NCBI GenBank assembly: GCA_002404055.1
Contig: DHIZ01000366.1
Span: 400-22,387, forward strand
DNA from: Chloroflexi bacterium UBA4733
GTDB taxonomy: Bacteria > Chloroflexota > UBA4733
DNA length: 21,988 bases
Direction of reading: 5' to 3'
Made by a program: the position numbers and the translations under genes. A model generated the notes under the pieces. That model was not told the DNA's origin. It made no database searches and saw only the letters and a program-made list of their open reading frames with translations. This document shows positions 1 through 7,998 of this stretch, in pieces. Within the stretch, counting starts at the first letter, position 1. Every line of letters starts with the position of its first letter.

Positions 1-1
1 C

Positions 2-502
<501 letters not shown>

Positions 503-510
503 GAGGAGCA

Positions 511-1377
511 ATGGCCAGCGTCCGTGACATTCGGCGGCGTATTCGCAGTGTCAAGAATATGCAGCAGATCACGCGCGCCTTTCAGCGCGTGGCCTTCAGT
601 CGGCTGCGCGTGGCGCAGGCGCGCACGCTGGCGTCCCGCCCCTATGCGGAAGCTATGCGCGACGTGCTGCGCAGCTTGCCCAAGGTGACCGGCAGCGAGC
701 GAGATGCCTTGCAGGAGCAGCGCCCGGTCGCCAATATTGTTGTAGTACATGTCACGCCGGATCGGGGCCTTTGCGGCGCCCTACCCGGTAACGTCAACCG
801 CCTGCTGGCGCGCTTCATGGTCGAGCAGACGCAGCCGGTGAGCGTTATTGCTACGGGCCGGCGCGGGCGCGACTTCGTGTTGCGTAGCGGTCGCAAATTG
901 GTGGCGGACTATTCCGGCATTGGTGACGCCCCCAGCCCGGCCGACGCAGCCACCGTGGCGCGGGCAGCCATCGACGAGTTCCGCTCTGGTCGCACTGATG
1001 CCGTGTACCTGACCTACACCCGCCTGATCAGTACCTTGCGCCAGGAGCCGACGATCATCCAACTGCTGCCGGTGGCGCCGACCGAGGAAACGCAGGCTGA
1101 GACGCGCCCGCGCGCCCTCTACGAGTTCGAACCGGAACCGGGCGAAGTGCTGCAAGCCTTGTTGCCGCGTTACGTGGAGATGCAGATCTACCAGGCGTTG
1201 CTGGAATCGAAGGCTAGCGAGCAGAGCGCTCGCATGGTGGCGATGCAGAACGCCAGCGACAACGCCGAGGAGCTGGCGGCCGAGTACACCCTCAGCATGA
1301 ACAAGGCCCGCCAGGCCGGCATCACCCGCGAGCTGGCGGAGATCGTGGGCGGAGCGGCAGCGCTGGAGCAGGGGTAA
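511..1377 (+). CDS. atpG: F-type ATP synthase subunit gamma
   Basis: Gamma is the central rotor shaft of F1Fo ATP synthase. The protein has 288 residues, the usual length. The start is fixed by an AGGAGG at 501-506, 4 bases before ATG 511. The N-terminal coiled-coil helix is recognisable (MASVRDIRRRIRSVKNMQQI). The C-terminal helix is the strongly conserved block RMVAMQNASDNAEEL followed by NKARQAGITRELAEIVGGAAAL. One oddity is that the normally near-invariant KAMxMVAAAKLR segment after QQIT reads RAFQRVAFSRLR here. It lies downstream of atpA as in a standard atp operon, but no atpD or atpC follows. Whether the beta and epsilon genes are elsewhere cannot be seen from this window. Confidence 0.96.
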   Translation: MASVRDIRRRIRSVKNMQQITRAFQRVAFSRLRVAQARTLASRPYAEAMRDVLRSLPKVTGSERDALQEQRPVANIVVVHVTPDRGLCGALPGNVNRLLARFMVEQTQPVSVIATGRRGRDFVLRSGRKLVADYSGIGDAPSPADAATVARAAIDEFRSGRTDAVYLTYTRLISTLRQEPTIIQLLPVAPTEETQAETRPRALYEFEPEPGEVLQALLPRYVEMQIYQALLESKASEQSARMVAMQNASDNAEELAAEYTLSMNKARQAGITRELAEIVGGAAALEQG

Positions 1378-1400
1378 GGGGCCGGCGCCCCCGCGAACGC

Positions 1401-1409
1401 TGGTACACT
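1401..1409 (+). promoter_or_regulatory. Extended -10 element, possible leaderless promoter for the cysteine desulfurase
   Basis: TG at 1401-1402, one base, then TACACT at 1404-1409 form an extended -10 element. The ATG of the next gene is at 1416, which is where transcription from this element would be expected to begin. There is no Shine-Dalgarno in the 38-bp gap after atpG and no convincing -35. The same TGnTACACT string forms the -10 of the promoter at 11991-11999 in this window. A leaderless transcript is an inference from spacing alone. Confidence 0.4.
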
Positions 1410-1415
1410 CTCCTC

Positions 1416-2585
1416 ATGCTCACACACCCGCCCATCTACCTCGACCATGCCGCCACTACGCCGCTTGATCCGGCGGTGCTGGAGGTGATGCTTCCGTACT
1501 TCACCGAGCGCTTTGGTAACGCTTCCAGCGTCTATCGGCTGGGACGCGAGGCGCGGCGGGCATTGGACCGGGCGCGGGAGCAGGTGGCGGCGGTTTTGCA
1601 TTGCCCTCCGGCCGATATCGTCTTCACCAGCGGTGGGTCAGAGGGCGACAACGCGGCGATTAGAGGGGCAGTCTTTGCCCGAGGGGCACGCGGTCGCCAT
1701 ATCGTCACCTCCGCCATCGAACACGAGGCAGTAATGCATACCTGCCAATCGCTGGCCGGGCTTGGTGTAGAGACGACCTTCGTGCCCGTCGACCGCCATG
1801 GCCGGGTTCAGCCGGGAGCTGTGGCGGCGGCGATTCGACCGGATACTGCGCTGGTTACCATTATGCTGGCCAACAATGAGATCGGCACGATTCAGCCTAT
1901 TGCTGAGATCGCCGCGCTCGCCCACCGGCAGGGCGTGCTCGTGCATACCGACGCGGTACAGGCGGCGGGGGCGTTGCCGCTGGACGTCCAGGCGGTGGGC
2001 GTCGACCTGCTTTCGCTGTCCGGACACAAGTTCTATGGGCCGAAAGGTACCGGCGTGCTCTACGTGCGTTCCGGCAGCGCCTGGGGCCCGCAGCAGCAGG
2101 GAGGCTCGCAAGAGGCCAAGCGCCGAGCAGGAACCGAGAACGTGGCCGGCATTGTCGGCTTGGCGACCGCGTTGACCCGGGCGGACGCGGAGCGCGAGGG
2201 CGAAGCAGCGCGCCTGACTTCGTTGCGGGATCGGCTCATCCGGGAGCTGCTGGTGCGCATCCCCGACTGTCAACTCACCGGCCACCCGACCCTACGCCTG
2301 TCGAACAATGCCAGCTTTGTCTTTGCCGGCGTCGAGGGCGAGGCCATTCTCATGGCGCTCGACGTGCAGGGCATTGCCGCCTCCACCGGCTCCGCCTGCA
2401 CCTCCGCCTCGCTCGACCCTTCGCACGTGCTCATCGCCCTTGGCTTGCCGGCGCCGCTGGCCATCGGGTCGTTGCGGCTGACGCTCGGTCGCAGCAACAG
2501 CGCGGCCGACGTAGAACGGGTTTGCGAGGTATTGCCGTCGATCGTGCAGCGCCAGCGCGCCATGCTGTCGCTGGCCAGCGTGTAG
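1416..2585 (+). CDS. Cysteine desulfurase (NifS/IscS class, PLP-dependent)
   Basis: This enzyme removes sulfur from L-cysteine as a persulfide for Fe-S cluster assembly or tRNA thiolation, and works in the cytosol. The 389-residue length is normal. Visible features are the N-terminal YLDHAATTPLDP signature (residues 8-19), His103 in the IEHEAV motif that stacks on the cofactor, Asp179 in HTDAVQAAG, the PLP-binding Lys205 in LSGHKFYGPKGTG, the RAGTENVAGIVG block (237-248) and the persulfide-forming Cys328 in STGSACTS. A short loop around the cysteine places it with the IscS/NifS group I enzymes. Neither iscU/iscR nor the tRNA thiolase mnmA adjoins it, so its sulfur acceptor cannot be told from context. 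It follows atpG by 38 bp and may have its own leaderless promoter. Shorter start alternatives would remove the conserved N-terminus. Confidence 0.95.
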   Translation: MLTHPPIYLDHAATTPLDPAVLEVMLPYFTERFGNASSVYRLGREARRALDRAREQVAAVLHCPPADIVFTSGGSEGDNAAIRGAVFARGARGRHIVTSAIEHEAVMHTCQSLAGLGVETTFVPVDRHGRVQPGAVAAAIRPDTALVTIMLANNEIGTIQPIAEIAALAHRQGVLVHTDAVQAAGALPLDVQAVGVDLLSLSGHKFYGPKGTGVLYVRSGSAWGPQQQGGSQEAKRRAGTENVAGIVGLATALTRADAEREGEAARLTSLRDRLIRELLVRIPDCQLTGHPTLRLSNNASFVFAGVEGEAILMALDVQGIAASTGSACTSASLDPSHVLIALGLPAPLAIGSLRLTLGRSNSAADVERVCEVLPSIVQRQRAMLSLASV

Positions 2586-2602
2586 CGACGCGGCGCGCCC
2601 AA

Positions 2603-2829
2603 TTTGGTTTAGTGGTGCATCCGACAAGTCCCGGTCAGTTCGCTCCGCACGCCCGGCGACTGAAGTCGCGGGTTACAGCAGGCGAAGTCCGCCTGCGCGG
2701 ACTGGACTTTCATCCCCGGCGTCTCGTCGCAGCCCGCGAAGGTGGGCTTGGCCAGGGTAGCCCGCGACTTCAGTCGCCGGGAACCTTGGCGCCAATGTAC
2801 GTCGAACTTGCCGGATGCACCAACTTAGA
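2603..2829. repeat. MITE-like element built from two nested inverted repeats
   Basis: Outer arms of 17 bp (2613-2629 and 2806-2822, 16/17 matching) read TGGTGCATCCGACAAGT and its near complement. Inner arms of 24 bp (2652-2675 and 2758-2781, 23/24 matching) contain CGACTGAAGTCG, itself a small hairpin. Between the inner arms lie further stems: CAGGCG/CGCCTG (5-nt loop), AGTCCGC/GCGGACT (4-nt loop) and AGCCC/GGGCT. No open frame of note occurs, so it has no transposase of its own. It fills almost the whole 301-bp gap between the convergent desulfurase and solute-binding-protein genes and could also act as a terminator for both. From memory, the CGACTGAAGTCGCGGG core is a recurrent intergenic repeat in Chloroflexota-like genomes; I could not verify that here. 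Confidence 0.75.
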
Positions 2830-2886
2830 TAGGCTTCCTGTAAGTCGCGGCCCTGTTCGGGATCATCTATACGGCCCTGTCCCCCG

Positions 2887-4452
2887 TCACACCAGATTCT
2901 GTTGGATCGCCGTAATCACGAAGTCGTTGGCAGTCTTCAGCGCTTGCGTAGCGGTCTGCTTGCCGCTGAGGACGGCGGTCAACGCCACGTTCAACTGGGT
3001 GTTGATAATGTTGACCTGGGGCGTCACCGGCCGGCTGTGCGAATAAGGCAGCATGTTGATGAAGGCTTTGACGCGTGGATCGACGGTACTCCAGTAGGGG
3101 TCCGCCGCCGCTGCGATGATCGTCGGCAGGCGACCCGATTTGTTCTGAATGGTCTGCATCGTGACGTCGGTGAGGTAGTTCATCAGGGCGAACGACTGAT
3201 CCGGGTTCTTGGCGCCGGCCGGCAGCACGTCGCAGAAGCCGCCGGACCACGTGCTCGTCTGGGCCACGCCTTGCGGTGGCGGCGGCGCCCAGGCGGTCCA
3301 GGAGAGGCTGGAGCCGGCGCCCATTACGGTGATCAAGAAGCTGGTTGACGTGATGTAGCTGCTCTGCACTTGAGTTGTGAAGAGGTTTCCCTTGTGCGCG
3401 GTGATGAAATCCTGCACCGCCTGGTAGCCGAGCTGACTGGCGACCGTGCCGGCCCAGTCGAACCCGACCGCGACTTTGGGGTCATTCAGGGTCGGCTTGT
3501 TGTTGGCGGCGTCGTAGAAGTCGCCGCCGAACAGCCAGCCCCAGCCCCAGGGCGCCCAGTTGTCGTTCCAGGGAATGAAGCCAAGGCGCTGCAACGCGCC
3601 GCCCTGCTTCTGGGTGAGCTTCTGGCCGACCACGGCAAAGTCCTCCAGCGTCTTCGGCGCGGTGGTGTCGACACCTGCCTGCTGCAGGTGGGACACGTTC
3701 ATGTAGATCATGCGCGCGTCGGTGGAATAGGGGAGGCCATAAAGCTTGCCCTTAATGGCGACTTCCTGCCAGCACCAGGGTTGCTGGTCGGTTCCCTTGA
3801 TGCCGGCCTGGTTGGCCATGGCGGAAATGTCCTGCATCAGGCCCTTGGCCGAGCCGGCGGCGATGGTGTAGCGGTCCTGCACGGCCGTACTGGGGGGCGT
3901 GCCGCCGGCCACGGCAGTCACCAGCTTGGCGTCCAGGCCGGCCGGCGCTTCCATCACCGCATTGACCTTCGGGTTCGCCTTGTTGAAGTCGGCGATGCGC
4001 TGCACCCAGGCGGCGTAGCTCGGGTCGCCGCTCCCACCATTGGCCCAGAAGCTGAGGTTGATCGTGGCGGCTGCCGGCGCGGCCGCTGCCGGCGCCGCAG
4101 TAGCCGCACTGCTGCTCGCGGCTGTCGTCGTGACGGCTGGCGCGCTGCTGGTCGTGACAGCAGTGCTGGCAGCCGCGCTTGTGGCGGCCGCAGGCGTCGC
4201 TGCTGCGGTAGACACGCTGGCCGCTGCCGTAGCGGTCGTCGCCACACTACTGGTCGTCGCGCTGGTCGTGACGGCCCCGCCACAGGCGGCCAGCACGCTG
4301 ACCGCCGCCCCACCGGCCAGCGCGCCGGCCAGCGCGAGGAAGCGCCGCCGGGTCGGTCCAAGCTGTGCCCCTGAAGGCCCTTCACTGCCCTTCGTGCCTG
4401 CCGTTTGCTCGCTGCCCTGCGCGGTCGGGGAAGATGTGAAAACGCGTCCCAT
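2887..4452 (-). CDS. ABC transporter substrate-binding lipoprotein, sugar type (family 1 extracellular solute-binding protein)
   Basis: This is an extracytoplasmic lipid-anchored binding protein that delivers a carbohydrate to an ABC importer. It has 521 residues from ATG 4452, chosen because AAGGAGGAGG lies 6 bases upstream; the frame stays open to 4521, but that start has no comparable site. Residues 35-40 (RRRFLA) are a twin-arginine motif. A hydrophobic stretch and the lipobox LAAC follow, with lipidated Cys57. Residues 58-130 are an almost pure Ala/Ser/Thr tether. The binding fold begins at INLSFWANGG (about 131) and continues with FNKANPKV and, near the C-terminus, family-typical PDQSFALMNYLTD. 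No permease or ATPase gene is adjacent, so the rest of the importer is elsewhere. It is co-directional with the dehydrogenase and isomerase genes upstream, suggesting a shared substrate. Confidence 0.9.
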   Translation of the reverse strand: MGRVFTSSPTAQGSEQTAGTKGSEGPSGAQLGPTRRRFLALAGALAGGAAVSVLAACGGAVTTSATTSSVATTATAAASVSTAAATPAAATSAAASTAVTTSSAPAVTTTAASSSAATAAPAAAAPAAATINLSFWANGGSGDPSYAAWVQRIADFNKANPKVNAVMEAPAGLDAKLVTAVAGGTPPSTAVQDRYTIAAGSAKGLMQDISAMANQAGIKGTDQQPWCWQEVAIKGKLYGLPYSTDARMIYMNVSHLQQAGVDTTAPKTLEDFAVVGQKLTQKQGGALQRLGFIPWNDNWAPWGWGWLFGGDFYDAANNKPTLNDPKVAVGFDWAGTVASQLGYQAVQDFITAHKGNLFTTQVQSSYITSTSFLITVMGAGSSLSWTAWAPPPPQGVAQTSTWSGGFCDVLPAGAKNPDQSFALMNYLTDVTMQTIQNKSGRLPTIIAAAADPYWSTVDPRVKAFINMLPYSHSRPVTPQVNIINTQLNVALTAVLSGKQTATQALKTANDFVITAIQQNLV

Positions 4453-4561
4453 GCTGTGCCTCCTCCTTCTCCGGGCCGGGTCCAGCCGGCCGCCCAATGC
4501 CAGATAATGCGGCTCTGTCACGTGCCCATGCCGTGACGACGGGCCTCGCCGGAAGGCGGCG

Positions 4562-5557
4562 CTACTCGCCGCGCAACAATGCCTGCGCCAGAATCTTTTC
4601 GGCCACTTCCATGGTCTTCAGGCAATCGCGGAAGGGCGAGCTCGTGACATCCTTGCCAGTCTTCAGCGAGTCGATGAACTCGCGATTCTTGGCCTGGAAG
4701 CCGCCGTAGACGAAGTTCTTGTCGCTGCCGGCGACCACCTTGCTATCATACTCTACACCCTTGTAGTCGCCTTCGGCATAGACGTAAGCCTTGTTTTCGG
4801 CCTCGGCGTCCGTGTAGATGCCGGGGGCGTGCATCTGGACGCGGAAAATGCGCCGGCCGCTATTCCAACTGTTGACGACGTAGCCGGTAGCGCCGCTGTC
4901 GAACTGCAAGGTCGCGCCGATCCAGTTGATATCCGGCGTGCCGATGCGCTTGCAATGGCTGTCGATAGCCGTGACCTCGCCGCCGCACATCCAGCGCAGC
5001 GTGTCGATGGCGTGCGTGCAGTCGTCCATCATGTGGTCGCGGGGACCATAGGTCGCGCGCGGCGCGTGCTTGAAAAACTCGCAGACGGCATGGGTGATCG
5101 GTCCGCGCTTGAGGCACTCGTTGCGCACGGTGACGAGGAGCGGACACACCCGCCGCTGGTGGCTGACCTGCGTGATGAGCTGCTTCTGCTCCGCCAGGTT
5201 GGCCAGCATCTGGGCCTGGTGCCAGTTGAGGCCCATCGGCTTCTCGATGTAGAGGTTCAAGCCCTGCTGCAAGCACCACACCCAGATATCGTACATATAG
5301 TGCGGCTGGCCGATGACGTAGATGCCGTCCGGCGCCACCTCTTCCACCATCTGGCGATAGTTGGCGTAGCGTTTCTGGATACCGTATTTGTCGCCCGTCG
5401 CGTTGAGTCGGCTGGTGTCCAGATCGCAAATGCCGGCGATCTCCACGTCGTCGAACGACGCCAGCGAAGGATAGTGGACGCTGTTCGCCATCGAACCCGC
5501 GCCGATCACGGCCACACGAACCGTCGACTTCGGTGTCTCGCTCATTGCTGTCCCCAT
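4562..5557 (-). CDS. Gfo/Idh/MocA-family NAD(P)-dependent oxidoreductase
   Basis: This is a cytosolic dehydrogenase of the glucose-fructose oxidoreductase/inositol dehydrogenase family, acting on a sugar, inositol or sugar-acid hydroxyl. It has 331 residues, normal for the family. The N-terminal Rossmann motif is VAVIGAGSMA (15-24). The catalytic Lys106 is in the family signature EKPMG (105-109), and the DDCTHAIDTLRW segment (178-189) carries the conserved Asp and His182 of the active site. The exact substrate cannot be read from sequence. A second in-frame ATG at 5545 has a GGGGA 5 bases before it and is at least as likely a start as 5557. It lies 12 bp downstream of the isomerase gene and 109 bp upstream of the solute-binding protein, so the three probably form one catabolic operon. 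Confidence 0.93.
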   Translation of the reverse strand: MGTAMSETPKSTVRVAVIGAGSMANSVHYPSLASFDDVEIAGICDLDTSRLNATGDKYGIQKRYANYRQMVEEVAPDGIYVIGQPHYMYDIWVWCLQQGLNLYIEKPMGLNWHQAQMLANLAEQKQLITQVSHQRRVCPLLVTVRNECLKRGPITHAVCEFFKHAPRATYGPRDHMMDDCTHAIDTLRWMCGGEVTAIDSHCKRIGTPDINWIGATLQFDSGATGYVVNSWNSGRRIFRVQMHAPGIYTDAEAENKAYVYAEGDYKGVEYDSKVVAGSDKNFVYGGFQAKNREFIDSLKTGKDVTSSPFRDCLKTMEVAEKILAQALLRGE

Positions 5558-5569
5558 TCTTTCGTTGCG

Positions 5570-6361
5570 CTACACGCCGAATAGTGACCGGGCGAAGGCC
5601 AGATCTTCCGCGATCAGCCGGTCGACAGCATCGTGGTCGCTGTACTCCGCCGTCAGGCAGACATCGCCCTGATAGCCGCGTTGCTGCAACTGTGCCACCA
5701 CGTCCGGCCAGGGGCAGAGGCCCTGACGGCCGCTGGTCCAGTAGCTCTGGTAGCGAGCGACCTCTGCTTCCGGCCCGTTGGCGCGTTGCCAGAGGCCATT
5801 CTTGAGGTTGACCAGCCGCAGATGCGACCAGACGATGTCGATGGCCAGTTCCGGCAGTTCGCCGTTGAGCGCGCAGTGCGCCGGGTCCCAGACGGCGCAG
5901 ACGTGCCTGGGATCGAAGCCTTCGATCAGATGCCGGATGCCGAGGGCATTGGGCACCGACCGGCCGATATGGTTCTGAATGCCGATGGCGACGCCATGCC
6001 GATCCAGCAGCGGTACCAGTTGCTCGTATTCCTGCCGGTGCCTCGCCTCCTGCTCCAGGTAGCCGCGATCACGGGGAATGCCAGGACAGACGCGGATAAT
6101 CGGGATGCCGGCTTCGCCGCAGGCAGCGATCGTCGCTTCGTCGGTGGGTCCGGCCACGCTGGAAATCCGCACCCCGTAGCCGGCCAATACCTTCGCCGCG
6201 CGTGGCAGCTCCTGCGTCACGTTGGCCGGTTCGACGGGATAGCCGGGCCGCACTGGCAGCTCAATGCCGGCGAAACCGAGCCGGCTGACCCGCTCACCCA
6301 GCGCCTCCAGCGACTCCTTCCAGGGCTTGGTAAAGACGGTAAAGGCAACAGCAGCAGGCAT
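5570..6361 (-). CDS. Sugar phosphate isomerase/epimerase (xylose-isomerase-like TIM barrel)
   Basis: This is a metal-dependent TIM-barrel enzyme of the IolE/hydroxypyruvate-isomerase/tagatose-epimerase type, cytosolic, isomerising or dehydrating a ketose or inositol derivative. It has 263 residues from ATG 6361, chosen because GGAAAGAA lies 7 bases upstream. The open frame to 6481 would add 40 residues unlike the family. Likely metal and catalytic residues are Glu34 in GIELP, Asn130-His131 in GIQNH (Gln129 stands where many members have Glu), Asp159 and His162 in VWDPAH, His180 in WSHLRLVNLK, and Glu239 in LTAEYSD. It is the first gene of the minus-strand set with the Gfo/Idh/MocA gene; that pairing is common in inositol and rare-sugar pathways. 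The transcript probably starts near 6446. Confidence 0.88.
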   Translation of the reverse strand: MPAAVAFTVFTKPWKESLEALGERVSRLGFAGIELPVRPGYPVEPANVTQELPRAAKVLAGYGVRISSVAGPTDEATIAACGEAGIPIIRVCPGIPRDRGYLEQEARHRQEYEQLVPLLDRHGVAIGIQNHIGRSVPNALGIRHLIEGFDPRHVCAVWDPAHCALNGELPELAIDIVWSHLRLVNLKNGLWQRANGPEAEVARYQSYWTSGRQGLCPWPDVVAQLQQRGYQGDVCLTAEYSDHDAVDRLIAEDLAFARSLFGV

Positions 6362-6452
6362 TGGCAATTCTTTCCGGCGCTCAGTCAGTGAGCATGTGGC
6401 GATAATAGCACAGCGCATCTGATCGCCCAGCGGTGCAGGAAGCGAACGCCGC

Positions 6453-6481
6453 AGTATATGACAATGGCTGACAAAAAACAA
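6453..6481 (-). promoter_or_regulatory. Sigma-70-type promoter of the isomerase-dehydrogenase-binding protein set
   Basis: Read on the minus strand, TTGTTT (6476-6481) and TATACT (6453-6458) are separated by 17 bp. The predicted start is near 6446, giving a leader of about 85 nt to ATG 6361. It lies in the 277-bp divergent gap shared with the enolase-superfamily gene and is overlapped by a 7-bp-arm inverted repeat. Confidence 0.55.
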
Positions 6482-6490
6482 CCTGTCAGC
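6467..6490. promoter_or_regulatory. Candidate operator: GCTGACA-N10-TGTCAGC inverted repeat
   Basis: Perfect 7-bp arms at 6467-6473 and 6484-6490 are separated by an A-rich 10-bp spacer. The repeat covers the -35 element and part of the spacer of the minus-strand promoter, the position of a repressor site. It also lies in the divergent region upstream of the dehydratase at 6639, so one regulator could control both transcripts. No regulator gene is nearby. Confidence 0.45.
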
Positions 6491-6638
6491 GGCGCTGGTC
6501 TGCTCGCAGCGCCGTTTGGGGCGCGGCGCAGCGTGGAGGCGCCGTGCCCTTCACCCGCCCGCCAGGCGCTCCGTGGCGACAACCCGGTGTATGATACGCC
6601 TTCGGCGGCAGGGGAGCATCGGCAAAGGAGGATGAGGC

Positions 6639-7778
6639 ATGGCCACGACCGGACTCAAGATCACGCACGCGGAGCGGCTGCGGAGCCGGGACCCCGTGGC
6701 GCTGGCGTTGCCCTGGCAGGCGGCCTGGAATGGGCCGCTGGCGAGGCCGGTGACGGCGCTCTCCTACTCTTGCTATCGCCTGCGCACCGCCGACGGAATC
6801 ACCGGCTACGGCCCGGACACCGGCGGCGATCAAGCGCTGGCGCTCGGCGTGGACGCCGGCCAGGTCAACGCCTTCTGGGAGTTGCACATGGGCGGGCGGC
6901 GCGCCGGCAACGCCGGCCGGAACGTCGCGGGCCTGGAAATTGCCCTCTGGGACATCCTCGGCAAGGCCGCGAACATGCCGATCTACCGCCTACTCGGCGG
7001 CGGCCGAGACCGATTACCCGTCTACGCCGCGACGAGCCGCCTGCTGACCAAGGAGCAGCACGTCGACCACGTCCTGGCGCTGGCGGAGGCGGGGTTCCGC
7101 GCCGTCAAGATCCGGCTGCATCGTCCCGATCCGCAAGATGACCTGGCGGTGGTCGAGGCGGTGTGCGCGGCGGTCGGCGACCGGGTGCAGGTGCTGACGG
7201 ACGCCAACCAGAACAACGCGGCGCCGGGCTACGCCTTCTGGTCGCGGGCGACAGCGCTGCGGATGGCCCGCCGCCTGGATGAACTTGGCGTCTACTACCT
7301 GGAGGAGCCGCTGCCGCGCCCCGACGTGGAAGGGCTGGCGATGATCGCCGCGGCGGTGGATATGCGCATCGCCGGCGGGGAGCACACGCCCACGGTCTAC
7401 GACTTCCGCGAGCACCTGGCGCGCGGCGCCTACGACGTGATCCAGCCGGACGTCATCCTCGGCGGGAACTACGGCATTGCCGGCCTGCGGGTGGCGGCGG
7501 CCTGGGCCGACTGCTTCGGGCGGGAGATCATCCCCCACGTCATCGGCGGCGGCAACTCCCCGCTGGCGATCCCGGCGACCATGCATGCCATGGCGACCGC
7601 CGCGAACTGCCCAATGGTGGAATACCCGCACGACCCGCCGGTGCTCGTCCCCGCGACGTTGCAGGCTCCGATCCGGGCGCCGCTGATCATTGACGATGAT
7701 GGCTGCCTGCGCTTGCCCGACTTGCCGGGGCTGGGGGTGGAGGTGGACGATAGCTTCTTTGCCGTGGACGGCGCGTAG
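6639..7778 (+). CDS. Mandelate racemase/muconate lactonizing enzyme family protein (enolase superfamily, probable sugar-acid dehydratase)
   Basis: This is a Mg2+-dependent enzyme that abstracts the alpha proton of a carboxylate, most likely dehydrating a sugar acid. It has 379 residues. The start is set by AAAGGAGG (6624-6631) 7 bases before the ATG. An N-terminal capping domain covers roughly 1-125 and a TIM barrel follows. Active-site candidates are Lys157 and Arg159 in VKIRLH (the KxK position, here KxR), metal ligands Asp188 with Asn190 in TDANQ, Glu222/223 in LEEPLP and Glu248 in GGEHT, and the Asp271 (QPDVILGG) and His300 (IPHVIGGG) dyad as in mandelate racemase. The dyad points to the mandelate-racemase subgroup rather than muconate cycloisomerases. 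It is divergent from the isomerase/dehydrogenase set and probably belongs to the same pathway. Its own promoter is unclear; TATGAT at 6590-6595 is only a weak -10 candidate. Confidence 0.92.
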   Translation: MATTGLKITHAERLRSRDPVALALPWQAAWNGPLARPVTALSYSCYRLRTADGITGYGPDTGGDQALALGVDAGQVNAFWELHMGGRRAGNAGRNVAGLEIALWDILGKAANMPIYRLLGGGRDRLPVYAATSRLLTKEQHVDHVLALAEAGFRAVKIRLHRPDPQDDLAVVEAVCAAVGDRVQVLTDANQNNAAPGYAFWSRATALRMARRLDELGVYYLEEPLPRPDVEGLAMIAAAVDMRIAGGEHTPTVYDFREHLARGAYDVIQPDVILGGNYGIAGLRVAAAWADCFGREIIPHVIGGGNSPLAIPATMHAMATAANCPMVEYPHDPPVLVPATLQAPIRAPLIIDDDGCLRLPDLPGLGVEVDDSFFAVDGA

Positions 7779-7799
7779 AGCGCGACGAATGCGTCCGCT

Positions 7800-7949
7800 G
7801 CGTCCATGCTGACGAGTTGCGTGCCAACTCCCGGCTGCGAGCGTCTGAGTATTCGGCCCCGGTGCTCGGTCTGATCTTCCTGCGCTTTGCCGACGAGAAG
7901 TTCGCGGCAGCCGACACCGAGCTGAAGCGGCATGTTCGTGCAGAGCGCC
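7800..7949 (+). pseudogene. hsdM: hsdM fragment (N-terminal piece with internal deletion)
   Basis: About 120 bp from 7808 to about 7932 match the start of the hsdM gene at 10729-10854, with about a dozen mismatches by hand count. The translation [10 protein letters not shown], then [17 protein letters not shown], is the type I methyltransferase N-terminus. At 7928-7933 the sequence jumps to the equivalent of 11298-11320 (GCATGTTCGTGCAGAGCGCC, the Gly-rich SAM-motif region). Both parent positions carry GCGGCA, so the 449-bp deletion sits at a 6-bp microhomology. The reading frame is not preserved and there is no start or stop. This is a relic, not a gene. Confidence 0.85.
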
Positions 7950-7969
7950 GTCGTTCCTGCTCAGCGCTG

Positions 7970-7996
7970 CCGGCCGGCGCATGACGCTCCGGCCGG
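7970..7996. terminator. GC-rich hairpin between convergent genes
   Basis: CCGGCCGG at 7970-7977 is repeated at 7989-7996 with an 11-nt loop, just past the hsdM relic and directly beside the stop codon of the S53 peptidase gene. It could terminate both the dehydratase transcript (plus) and the peptidase transcript (minus). There is no T tract, and because each arm is itself palindromic the structure could be fortuitous. Confidence 0.3.
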
Positions 7997-7998
7997 GT

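Noticed and set aside
3370..4374. 334-codon plus-strand open frame opposite the binding protein, with Ala/Val-rich frames near 4040-4507 that look like membrane segments
   Set aside because: These are antisense reads of the binding protein and its Ala/Ser/Thr linker; the minus-strand gene has a strong ribosome-binding site, Tat motif and lipobox.
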